From: JBEKDJ01 sp050014415
Lineage (GTDB): Bacteria; Desulfobacterota; BSN033; UBA1163
DNA: 9,583 nucleotides
Assembly (NCBI GenBank): GCA_050014415.1
Contig: JBEKDJ010000169.1
Span: forward strand, 1 to 9,583
Direction of reading: 5' to 3'
The notes under the pieces are model-generated. The model saw only the letters and a program-made list of their open reading frames with translations, ran no database searches and was not told where the DNA came from. Position numbers and translations under genes: made by a program. Below, in pieces: positions 1 through 5,896 of the stretch. Within the stretch, counting starts at the first letter, position 1; every line of letters starts with the position of its first letter.

Positions 1-849
1 CTCTTTGAAAGGAGCAAAAACCGAAAAATAGTTATTTCTGAAAGTATTTTCGTATTTGTAGCCGGGGCCTGGACCCGGGACAAGAAAATGGCAACTGAAT
101 CATCGAGTTTAGTCTTCCAATCGGATAACCCTTTGATTAGTGGAATCGGTCGAGTCCTAAGTCGGGTATCGGGTTTCAAAGAAATGGCCCGTGCTTATTA
201 CTTTGAGGTTATTCTATCTCCTTATCGATGCTCGGATTGCAATGGAAGGTTAAAGATGATTGGAGTGAGTAAATGCTATTGCTCCTGTGGAAAGATCCTT
301 GACCCAACCATTAGCTTTCAACAAAGCCCTTGCTGTGGAGCCAGATTGGTGAGGAAGACCTCTCATTATGCGTGTTCTCGGTGCCATCAGACTGTTCCTT
401 CCAGGTTCCTTTTTGACGAAAGGTTGTTTGACAGGGAGTATTTTCGGGAGATGATGCGTGAGGTTAGGAACCGTGAGAGAAAAAGGAAGGAGGAGTTAAA
501 AGTACTTTTGGCTGGTTCAAGGTCGGATACCCTTATTCTTTTGGAGGAGCCCTGTCTTGATTCCCTTCCTGGCCTGACAGAAGCATTGAACGGTTTCATC
601 GGAACAGGGGTATCAGGGTTTCAGGATTTCTTGTCCAGATCGGGTTTCTCCTTGGAGGATTACCGAAGCCATTTGCTTTCAGTAATTGGAAATGGATCCA
701 TGCTGTTTTCGGATATAGCGCCCATGGTTGAAGATTGGCGAAAGGATAAAATCTGGAGGTTCGTCACCCTCATTTTCATGCGGCAGGACAGGGAAGTCTC
801 ACTTACTCAGTACGGAGCCGATATCTTGGTAGAGAGGATTGCAGAATGA
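1..849 (+). CDS. Cysteine-rich zinc-ribbon protein of unknown function, probably 5'-truncated by the window edge
   Basis: The frame is open from base 1. The first ATG is at 88, but it has no convincing Shine-Dalgarno sequence, unlike most genes here, and the 29 codons before it contain no stop and no ATG, GTG or TTG. I therefore infer that the true start lies upstream of the window; a start at 88 (253 residues) remains possible. Counted from that Met, cysteines cluster at 48, 51, 63, 65, 67, 82, 83, 96 and 99. The pattern CSDC, CYCSC, SPCCG, CSRC suggests two zinc-binding knuckles. A conserved-looking stretch SRFLFDERLFDREYFREMM (about 105-123) and a basic, charged helix follow; the C-terminal half is probably helical. 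It resembles, from memory, uncharacterised proteins encoded near SNF2-type helicases, but no helicase is visible here. The TGA overlaps the next start (ATGA), so the two genes are translationally coupled. A nucleic-acid-binding role is plausible but unproven. Confidence 0.7.
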   Translation, partial: LFERSKNRKIVISESIFVFVAGAWTRDKKMATESSSLVFQSDNPLISGIGRVLSRVSGFKEMARAYYFEVILSPYRCSDCNGRLKMIGVSKCYCSCGKILDPTISFQQSPCCGARLVRKTSHYACSRCHQTVPSRFLFDERLFDREYFREMMREVRNRERKRKEELKVLLAGSRSDTLILLEEPCLDSLPGLTEALNGFIGTGVSGFQDFLSRSGFSLEDYRSHLLSVIGNGSMLFSDIAPMVEDWRKDKIWRFVTLIFMRQDREVSLTQYGADILVERIAE

Positions 850-1232
850 AGCTTACTGTCAAAGATAAGGACTTCCTAGAAAGGCTCAAACGGCTCCTTG
901 AGGAAAAGGAATTGAGAATCTGCCTGAAGGAGGATGGACTAAAGCGTTTCGTTTTGCGCCAGAACTACGGAGACAAGGTAGAAAAATGCTTTGGTATGAC
1001 CCGCCAGGGAATTCGTTGGCGGTTTCATCACTTGTTTGAAATTTATATTGATGCTTACGAGGCACTGTTCTGGATTGAAAGTAACTTTGGGACAGAGCTT
1101 CGCCCCATGGCCCTGGAAATTGCAAAGGAACGGGTAGCCCTCAGAAAAAAAGCCTCTTCAACGGGCTTTTTTAATGCTTACCGTCGACAAAACGAACAAA
1201 AGGAGTCAGAAGGACAGGCCCCCAGATTGTAA
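846..1232 (+). CDS. Small helical protein of unknown function, coupled to the zinc-ribbon gene
   Basis: This 128-residue protein starts at an ATG that overlaps the upstream stop (ATGA, 846-849), so it is likely translated by re-initiation and acts with its neighbour. The first 100 residues are charged and look helical. The segment around MTRQGIRWRF (about 51-60) could be the recognition part of a DNA-binding helix-turn-helix, followed by ALFWIESNFGTELRPMALEI. No signal peptide or membrane segment is visible. I do not recognise a named family. The last 30 or so residues are low-complexity and polar. They are encoded across and beyond a terminator-like hairpin at 1146-1172, so the C-terminus may be a non-conserved extension. 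Confidence 0.65.
   Translation: MKLTVKDKDFLERLKRLLEEKELRICLKEDGLKRFVLRQNYGDKVEKCFGMTRQGIRWRFHHLFEIYIDAYEALFWIESNFGTELRPMALEIAKERVALRKKASSTGFFNAYRRQNEQKESEGQAPRL
1146..1172 (+). terminator. Terminator-like hairpin inside the 3' end of the preceding gene
   Basis: AAAAAAGCC (1146-1154) and GGCTTTTTT (1164-1172) form a perfect 9-bp stem around a 9-base loop. The descending arm ends in six T residues, the form of an intrinsic terminator. It lies 60 bases before the TAA of the coding frame it overlaps, which is odd. The A- and T-rich arms would also allow some activity in the opposite direction. Confidence 0.5.
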
Positions 1233-1275
1233 AGTTATCTGCCCTCCTAAGAAATCCATATTGAAAACTATTCAA

Positions 1276-1344
1276 GGGGTGAATAACCCCCATCGGACCG
1301 AAAGAGTCTACCATAGGAACTTGGGGCTTGGGCACCCAAGCCCC
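1276..1344 (+). repeat. Two G/C-rich inverted repeats in the non-coding gap 1233-1479
   Basis: This 247-base gap has no supportable gene. It carries a short hairpin, GGGGT (1276-1280) with ACCCC (1286-1290). It also carries a very strong near-palindrome, GGGGCTTGGG (1323-1332) with CCCAAGCCCC (1335-1344); sterically this is a stem of about 9 bp with a GCAC loop. Only a short T run follows (GTTTCG), so it is a poor intrinsic terminator. It could be an operator, an mRNA-end-stabilising structure or part of a small RNA. Confidence 0.5.
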
Positions 1345-1479
1345 CGTTTCGCACACTTCCCGGGTAAGCGAAATTTCCCTATCATCGATTAAATTTGGAC
1401 CAAAAAATTTTAACAATACTGTGACAAGGAGTCCCCAATTCGGATGGCCTGCTTAATACAAAAGGGGTAGGGTAAAATC

Positions 1480-1893
1480 ATGGCAAGGACAAAAATCGAG
1501 TTCAACGCTAAGAAGATTGATCGAATTCGGACCTTGGACGAACTGGCGGCCTTATTGTTCCCGGGGAACCGGAACCACCAGAAGGTCTTCCTGGCGATCT
1601 TCATCGAGATCAAATACACCGATAATGGATTCCTCCCCCATCTTCGGCCTTTATGTGAGAAATACGAATTCTCTCCCAGAATGTTGGAGACGGTGAGAAG
1701 CAAGGCTGCTCGCCTCGGACTTATTGAACATATCTCCCGCCTGAACAAAAAGCTCGGTTACCGGGATGGCTGGGTATTCTCCAGTAGATTCTCCCGATCT
1801 TTGGCCCGTCTGGCTGAACTTGTCCAAGACTTCAAAGAACGGAAAGATCCTTTGCAGGAGCGTAAGGACTTGGATTTGTTAAAGTATTTATAA
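1480..1893 (+). CDS. Small winged-helix-like protein, possible DNA-binding regulator
   Basis: This is a 137-residue basic soluble protein. The core begins with LDELAALLFPGNRNHQKVF (about residues 19-37), then a helical segment, then a helix-turn-helix-like stretch FSPRMLETVRSKAARLGLI (about 66-84) followed by a possible wing (LNKKLGYRDGWVFSSRFSR). The pattern of a processed helix, a recognition-type helix and a GWVFS strand matches small winged-helix proteins. I recall similar uncharacterised proteins from mobile or accessory regions but cannot name the family. A weak G-rich sequence (AGGGGTAGGG) precedes the ATG. It stands alone between two gaps of about 250 bases, so it is probably its own transcription unit. 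Confidence 0.7.
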   Translation: MARTKIEFNAKKIDRIRTLDELAALLFPGNRNHQKVFLAIFIEIKYTDNGFLPHLRPLCEKYEFSPRMLETVRSKAARLGLIEHISRLNKKLGYRDGWVFSSRFSRSLARLAELVQDFKERKDPLQERKDLDLLKYL

Positions 1894-2116
1894 AAGCTCT
1901 TCCCTCTATTTTCCATTTTCTTTGATTCCCAAAAACAATCTTCTTCAGCCGAATGACACAATTCCAATAATCAAATCGGCTTCTTTCATCTTTTTTTACA
2001 CGTTCTGCAAGATTTTTTCAGCGAAATTAACTCAATGAGAGACTTAAAAGGGTAGAACGGAGCAGCTCACAGATTAAAAAAACAATTTTTTGGGGAAATT
2101 TTCATTCTCAAGCAAG

Positions 2117-2130
2117 ACAATAATTATTGT
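2117..2130. promoter_or_regulatory. Perfect 14-bp palindrome just upstream of the Nudix start, candidate operator
   Basis: ACAATAATTATTGT equals its own reverse complement over all 14 bases. It ends two bases before the Shine-Dalgarno sequence of the Nudix gene, at the end of an AT-rich gap (1894-2144) that otherwise holds no gene. A dimeric regulator binding here would block transcription or translation of the downstream cluster. This is inference from symmetry and position only; AT-rich palindromes also arise by chance. Confidence 0.35.
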
Positions 2131-2132
2131 TG

Positions 2133-2143
2133 GGAGGTGATCC
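2133..2143 (+). promoter_or_regulatory. Extended Shine-Dalgarno sequence fixing the Nudix start
   Basis: GGAGGTGATCC is complementary over 11 bases to the conserved 16S rRNA 3' end (GGATCACCTCC). It ends one base before the ATG at 2145, with the GGAGG core 7 bases upstream. This decides for the ATG at 2145 over the in-frame TTG at 2127, which would place the ribosome binding site inside the gene. Confidence 0.75.
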
Positions 2144-2144
2144 T

Positions 2145-2597
2145 ATGATTTCGAAGCCTGATACGGGTCTTGGAGTTAAGGGGATACTGGTGAAGCGGAA
2201 CCAGGTATTGGTCCTCCAAAAAGTCAATGGCATGTCGGATTTGCCAGGAGGGAAGGTCGAACCTGGGGAAAGCTTAGAGGATGCTCTTATTCGTGAAATC
2301 TCGGAGGAGACAAGATTAACTGTTGAAATCAAGGCCCCTATTTACAGTTGGAGTTTTATCAAGGATGGCAAATCTCTCATCAAAGGTTGGACTTTTCTTT
2401 GTCTCTACAAAAGTGGGGAGGTGATCTTGAGTTCAGAGCATACCAAGCATTGGTGGAGCAAGTTGGATCGGCTGGATCAGATTCCTTTGAATCGGTACGT
2501 TGGGCAAATGACATCTGGAAAAATATTGGCCCCTGCATTCTCCCAAAAATCTCTTGAGAAAGGAGTTGATCCTCATGCTGGTTTCCATTGGGCATAA
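2145..2597 (+). CDS. Nudix hydrolase
   Basis: This 150-residue cytoplasmic enzyme is predicted to hydrolyse a nucleoside diphosphate linked to another moiety, using divalent metal. The Nudix box (GX5EX7REUXEEXGU) lies at residues 36-58: GKVEPGE, a seven-residue linker, then REISEETRL. All catalytic acidic residues are present (E42, E51, E54, E55); the usual glycine near the end is replaced by Arg57. The preceding GVKGILVKRNQVLVLQK and LPGG are the normal first strands of the fold. Length is typical for a single-domain Nudix protein. Substrate cannot be assigned; MutT-like oxidised-nucleotide cleaning, nucleotide-sugar cleavage and cap-like removal are all possible. The end overlaps the next gene by 23 bases, so the two are co-transcribed. 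Confidence 0.9.
   Translation: MISKPDTGLGVKGILVKRNQVLVLQKVNGMSDLPGGKVEPGESLEDALIREISEETRLTVEIKAPIYSWSFIKDGKSLIKGWTFLCLYKSGEVILSSEHTKHWWSKLDRLDQIPLNRYVGQMTSGKILAPAFSQKSLEKGVDPHAGFHWA
2560..2572 (+). promoter_or_regulatory. Extended Shine-Dalgarno sequence for the RemA-family gene
   Basis: AAGGAGTTGATCC matches the full anti-Shine-Dalgarno complement with one mismatch and sits two bases before the ATG at 2575. It lies inside the end of the Nudix gene. It supports 2575 as the start rather than an in-frame TTG at 2554. Confidence 0.6.
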
Positions 2598-2850
2598 CTA
2601 TTTTATGGAAAGTGATAGGGTTGTGGCTATTCTGGAACCCAACAGTTCTCCGTCGAAGAAAAAAAAGCGAGACGCTGCAGAAAAGGGACTAATAATCGAC
2701 GCCAGGGGCGGTGGCCCCACTCGGAGCTTGCTAATTCTGGATACGAACCATGTGATCCTGTGTAGCTTGCAGGCAGAGACTTTGAAGTCGAGACTGAATG
2801 CGAATGCATTCAAGCGGGAAAGAAACGTCTCTTCAAATGACGGGCCCTAG
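2575..2850 (+). CDS. remA: RemA-like (DUF370) regulatory DNA-binding protein
   Basis: This 91-residue protein follows the RemA pattern along nearly its whole length. MLVSIGHNYFMESDRVVAIL corresponds to the N-terminal strand with the conserved glycine-asparagine motif. ILEPNSSPSKKKKRDAAEKG corresponds to the region where arginine- and lysine-rich residues contact DNA. LIIDARGGGPTRSLLILD, then HVILCSLQAETLKSRL, is the conserved core and end. In Bacillus subtilis RemA binds DNA as an oligomer and activates biofilm-matrix and osmolyte genes; that role should not be assumed here. RemA is usually near gmk or rpoZ in Firmicutes, whereas here it overlaps a Nudix gene and precedes small unknown genes, an accessory-looking context. 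The short tail KRERNVSSNDGP is polar, and the gene ends in TAG. A general role as nucleoid-associated or local transcription regulator is likely. Confidence 0.85.
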   Translation: MLVSIGHNYFMESDRVVAILEPNSSPSKKKKRDAAEKGLIIDARGGGPTRSLLILDTNHVILCSLQAETLKSRLNANAFKRERNVSSNDGP

Positions 2851-2905
2851 GAAAGGACCTGGAAAAGTAAGGATTAAATACTGGGTTGTATTCTTATTGC
2901 ACATC

Positions 2906-2915
2906 GAGGTGATCC
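2906..2915 (+). promoter_or_regulatory. Extended Shine-Dalgarno sequence fixing the start at 2918
   Basis: GAGGTGATCC complements the 16S rRNA 3' end over 10 bases and ends two bases before ATG 2918. It rules out a start 40 codons earlier at 2798, which would overlap the RemA-like gene and has no comparable site. Confidence 0.65.
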
Positions 2916-2917
2916 GT

Positions 2918-3193
2918 ATGCCAAAACCCGAGAAAAAGTTCCAGTCCGGAGGTATCGAGGCCTCCATTTTCGAAAACGAGATCCAGCACAACGGGAAGAC
3001 CGTTAAGATCAAGAAGGTCGCGTTCCAAAAGAGATATAAGAGCGCTGACGGTTCATGGAAGAGCACTTCAAGCCTCACCGAGTCTGAATTGCCCAAGGCA
3101 ATCCTTGTTCTTTCCAAGGCCTTTGAACATTTAGTCCTTAACCCAGAACCCACTGACGGTGTTAACCAGGGAAACAATGGAGGATCAGAATAG
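2918..3193 (+). CDS. Conserved small basic protein of unknown function
   Basis: This is a 91-residue protein whose body (about residues 7-75) is a run of predicted beta strands followed by one helix: GGIEASIFENEIQ, KTVKIKKVAFQKRYK, the turn DGSWKSTSSL, then ELPKAILVLSKAFEHLVL. I recall this pattern (I-A-x-x-x-E-N, Y-K-x-x-D-G-x-W-K-x-T-x-S, L-x-K-A-x-x-V-L-x-K-A) from a widespread uncharacterised family in bacteria and archaea, often in accessory regions; I know no established function. The fold outline (strands then helix, basic) would suit a small single-stranded nucleic-acid-binding protein, which is inference. The tail is rich in N, G and P and probably disordered. It sits 67 bases after the RemA-like gene, on the same strand. 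Confidence 0.8.
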   Translation: MPKPEKKFQSGGIEASIFENEIQHNGKTVKIKKVAFQKRYKSADGSWKSTSSLTESELPKAILVLSKAFEHLVLNPEPTDGVNQGNNGGSE

Positions 3194-3296
3194 ATAGGTT
3201 CTTCAAAAATAAAGTTCTCAATTTATCAATGTTTTCTCCCTGAAGCCAGACATTACTCTACAGATACGAAAAACTACAAGAAAGGAGGCTGAAGAG

Positions 3297-3482
3297 ATGG
3301 CGAAAAGGATGGCTCAAAAAGGAAATGACAAGCAGATTATTGGCGCTATAGCCTACGTAAAGGAGATCAGGAAACAGATTCCTCCTGATAATCAGATGAT
3401 TGCAGACCATCTGGACGAGTGGGAAAAAATGCTTCATGAAGCCCATTTCAATCTGGCTTATCAGAAGGCCCAAAAAACATAA
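3297..3482 (+). CDS. Small helical protein of unknown function (61 aa)
   Basis: The ATG at 3297 follows a strong ribosome binding site (AAAGGAGG, 3291 region just upstream), which is the main support that this short frame is real. The protein is almost entirely helical: residues 10-30 (DKQIIGAIAYVKEIRKQI), a PPDN break, then 35-60 (DHLDEWEKMLHEAHFNLA). This looks like a two-helix hairpin. No cysteines, membrane segment or named motif are visible. It lies 78 bases before the kinase gene on the same strand and could be an accessory or regulator of that operon; this is inference from position only. Confidence 0.6.
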   Translation: MAKRMAQKGNDKQIIGAIAYVKEIRKQIPPDNQMIADHLDEWEKMLHEAHFNLAYQKAQKT

Positions 3483-3560
3483 GCACCAAAGGCACTTTGC
3501 TTGTACTAACTTCTGCTTAAAAAGAACTCGAGATTACTTACATTCCAGCGGAGGAATAAG

Positions 3561-4883
3561 ATGAATCAACTCTTGAAGATTAAACAGAAAGTTAAAGCAG
3601 AAACTTCCGGTATGATCTGTGAAGTTGACCAATTTCTTGGCGATGGGGGTCAGGGAGAGGTTTATAGAGCAGTGATGAACGGCAAGCCCATTGCACTAAA
3701 ATGGTACTACACTGCCTCAGCGACACGTGATCAGAGATTGGCTTTGGGAACCATTATCAAAAAGGGGCCGCCGAGCGATGAATTCCTTTGGCCGATGGAG
3801 CTCGTGTCGGACCTCGGTGTGCATAACTTTGGCTATATCATGCCTTTGAGGCCACAGAGCTATAAAGGAATCCACGACTTGATGAGGCGGCGTGTCGAAC
3901 CCACTTTTAAGGTTCTGGCAACAGCAGGGCTCAACCTTGTGGACGGCTATCATCGGCTTCATTCCTTCGGTTGGTGCTACTGTGATATTTCTTTCGGTAA
4001 TGTCTTTCTTGATCCAAACACCGGCGAGGTTCTAATCTGCGACAATGACAATGTTACTGTCGATGGGAATCTCAAAGGTGCAGTATCGGGCACGCCTCGC
4101 TTTATGGCTCCGGAAATTGTTCTCGGCAAAGCATTGCCTAGTACACAGACAGATCTTTTCTCGTTGGCTGTACTCCTCTTCTATTTCTTTGTGATGCATC
4201 ATCCCTTCAATGGTAAAAGGGAAGCGGCAATCCACTCATTCGATCCCGCAGCCATGCGTAAGTTGTATGGTGAGAAGCCAGTTTTCATTTTTGATCCGGA
4301 TGATGATTCGAACCGACCCGTACCCGGCTACCAAGACAATGCAAATGCGTTTTGGCCAATCTACCCTAATTTCTTCCGTCGTCTGTTTATCCGTGTTTTT
4401 ACGGAAGGCGTCAGGGATCCTTCGCATGGCCGTGTGCGGGAAAGTGAGTGGCGGATTGCAATGGTCAGCTTGCGTGATTCCATTATTTACTGTCCCATCT
4501 GCGGAATGGAAAACTTCTATGATTCTGAAGCTTTAAAATCGACCGGAAGCGGGTGCCCTCTCTGCTGGTCATGCAAAAAGAAGTTTAACCTTCCCCCCAG
4601 AATCCGTTTAGGTGGACGGATCGTCATGCTAAACCATGATACGGAGCTTTACCCACACCATTTGCACGACCCAAACAGTTTTGATTTCTCCCGGCCAGTG
4701 GCGGCGGTGACCAAACATCCGGCCGATCCTAGATTCTTGGGGCTCAGGAATCTCTCGGGACAAAAATGGGTTGCCAACTCTTCAGGGGGAAAGATCAAAG
4801 ACATCGAACCGGGACAAAGCATCACCTTGGCTATGGGAACAAAGATCCATTTTGGAAAAGTGGAAGGAGAAATTCGTGTTTAA
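3561..4883 (+). CDS. Ser/Thr protein kinase of TerY-P type with zinc ribbon and C-terminal beta domain
   Basis: This 440-residue protein likely phosphorylates serine or threonine on partner proteins. A eukaryotic-type kinase fold covers about 20-305: glycine loop GDGGQGEVY (27-35), ATP-anchoring Lys47 in ALKWYY, catalytic loop CDISFGNVF (Asp142, Asn147), metal-binding DND (161-163) where most kinases have DFG, and MAPEI (182-186) as the APE motif. There is no arginine before Asp142, so it is a non-RD kinase. I recall CDNDN and DISFGNVF as normal in TerY-P-associated kinases, so this is probably not decay. A zinc ribbon follows (C311, C314, C332, C335 and C338). Residues 350-440 are strand-rich and end in IHFGKVEGEIRV, resembling a forkhead-associated-like sandwich. 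GGAGG stands 6 bases before the ATG. It heads the VWA and phosphatase genes. Confidence 0.9.
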   Translation: MNQLLKIKQKVKAETSGMICEVDQFLGDGGQGEVYRAVMNGKPIALKWYYTASATRDQRLALGTIIKKGPPSDEFLWPMELVSDLGVHNFGYIMPLRPQSYKGIHDLMRRRVEPTFKVLATAGLNLVDGYHRLHSFGWCYCDISFGNVFLDPNTGEVLICDNDNVTVDGNLKGAVSGTPRFMAPEIVLGKALPSTQTDLFSLAVLLFYFFVMHHPFNGKREAAIHSFDPAAMRKLYGEKPVFIFDPDDDSNRPVPGYQDNANAFWPIYPNFFRRLFIRVFTEGVRDPSHGRVRESEWRIAMVSLRDSIIYCPICGMENFYDSEALKSTGSGCPLCWSCKKKFNLPPRIRLGGRIVMLNHDTELYPHHLHDPNSFDFSRPVAAVTKHPADPRFLGLRNLSGQKWVANSSGGKIKDIEPGQSITLAMGTKIHFGKVEGEIRV

Positions 4884-4950
4884 CTTCTTGTCTGTTGGTT
4901 AGGGCAAGTGGGCTGAAGGAAATCCAATACCACGAAAGGAGAAAAAAGAT

Positions 4951-5667
4951 ATGAAAGAAGAAGTGAAAGTCACCAAAAGGCCAGGAGGAGAGTTGTCATC
5001 TCGACCGCTATATTGCATCTTGATTTTGGATGTTTCTGAGTCTATGGCGAATGATGGGAAGATTCAGTCTCTCAATTATGCCATCCACGAAGCCATTCCT
5101 GCCATGAAGGAGGAAGCGGCTAAAAATTGCGAGGCCCAGATGCTTATTCTGGTCATTACGTTTTCCACTGGGGCGCAGTGGCATATTTCTCAGCCGGTTC
5201 GGGTCGAAGATTTCAAGTGGGAGGATGTAAGCGCCGGTGGAGTGACGGACATGGGTAAGGCTCTTAAGATGGTGGCAGATCAGCTGAAGACGCCGCCCAT
5301 GCCGGAGCGAGCGATACCCCCTGTTCTTGTGCTCATTTCGGATGGCCAGCCGACCGATGACTTTGGAAGCGGTCTCAAGGCCCTCATGGAGCAGCGCTGG
5401 GGTAAGAAATCCGTTCGTGTGGCGATTGCCATGGGTCACGATGCAAACCTTGACGTCCTCCAGAAATTCATTGGCCACCCGGAGATCAAGCCTCTCCAAG
5501 CGAACAACCCTGGTGCTTTGGCCGGTTACATCAAATGGGCCACTACGGCTGTAATCACTTCTACCATTAACCCCCCGAGTCAGCCGAATGGCCCGGATCC
5601 CAAAATCGACCCGATTGTACCGCCGCTTCCACCGGATGATCCGGCTCCTAATGATGATGTCTGGTAA
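4951..5667 (+). CDS. terY: VWA-domain protein, TerY-like
   Basis: This 238-residue soluble protein is essentially one von Willebrand A domain plus a tail. The metal-ion-dependent adhesion site is complete: DVSES (Asp27, Ser29, Ser31) after the hydrophobic strand YCILIL, Thr99 in GGVTDMG, and Asp131 in ISDGQPTDD. Such domains bind ligand proteins through the metal, and TerY proteins are thought to act as the scaffold of kinase/phosphatase stress systems. Residues 205-238 form a Pro- and Asp-rich disordered tail with no cysteines. Canonical TerY proteins carry a C-terminal zinc domain (TerY-C); here that module appears as a separate gene at 6902. AAAGGAG lies 9 bases before the ATG. The gene follows the kinase after 67 bases and is followed by a structured gap. 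Confidence 0.9.
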   Translation: MKEEVKVTKRPGGELSSRPLYCILILDVSESMANDGKIQSLNYAIHEAIPAMKEEAAKNCEAQMLILVITFSTGAQWHISQPVRVEDFKWEDVSAGGVTDMGKALKMVADQLKTPPMPERAIPPVLVLISDGQPTDDFGSGLKALMEQRWGKKSVRVAIAMGHDANLDVLQKFIGHPEIKPLQANNPGALAGYIKWATTAVITSTINPPSQPNGPDPKIDPIVPPLPPDDPAPNDDVW

Positions 5668-5683
5668 TCAGGCCGATGTTTTG

Positions 5684-5708
5684 CCAAACAACAATATTGA
5701 TTGTTTGG
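5684..5708 (+). repeat. Inverted repeat just after the VWA gene
   Basis: CCAAACAA (5684-5691) pairs perfectly with TTGTTTGG (5701-5708) around a 9-base loop containing CAATATTG. It begins 17 bases after the VWA stop codon. No T run follows, so it is not a normal intrinsic terminator. It could be an mRNA-processing or stabilising hairpin, or an operator for the phosphatase part of the operon. Confidence 0.5.
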
Positions 5709-5721
5709 GTACGTAATTCTT

Positions 5722-5805
5722 GGGGGTTGCTGAGAGGGCAGAAATTCTTGAACAGAAGCCTTCGGCCTTTAAAACCACAAGATATCCTCCAGCTCAGCAA
5801 CCTCC
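5722..5805 (+). ncRNA. Candidate structured leader upstream of the PP2C gene
   Basis: GGGGGTTGCTGAG (5722-5734) pairs with CTCAGCAACCTCC (5793-5805), a 13-bp outer stem with a single G-U pair. It encloses 58 bases that include an inner GCC-TTC-GGC hairpin near 5758-5768. Such a long closing stem around an ordered interior is more than expected by chance. I do not recognise a known riboswitch class. It may adjust the ratio of phosphatase to kinase and VWA protein. It is not shown to be a functional RNA; a regulatory DNA inverted repeat is the alternative. Confidence 0.4.
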
Positions 5806-5896
5806 TCCGTATTTCTTAGAGGATATTTGAACAAAGAAGGAAGATAGTAGGCATTGTTCGGGTAAAAATAAACTGTTCCGAAGGAGGGGGATGCAG

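Noticed and set aside
1410..1748. A 112-residue - strand frame over the winged-helix gene
   Set aside because: It has no plausible start context, and the + strand frame has a much more protein-like composition.
1947..1981. AGCCGA/TCGGCT inverted repeat followed by T-rich sequence as a terminator for the winged-helix gene
   Set aside because: The arms are only 6 bp with a loop of more than 20 bases, too weak to annotate.
2127..2144. TTG at 2127 as the start of the Nudix gene
   Set aside because: The extended ribosome binding site at 2133-2143 lies between this TTG and the ATG at 2145, so it must serve the ATG.
5008..5499. A 163-residue - strand frame inside the VWA gene
   Set aside because: It is the complement of strongly conserved VWA coding sequence and has no ribosome binding site or family pattern.
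5722..5805. A TPP riboswitch, suggested by CTGAGA in the first arm
   Set aside because: The other conserved TPP elements are missing and the downstream gene is a phosphatase, not a thiamine gene; CTGAG is simply half of the outer stem.
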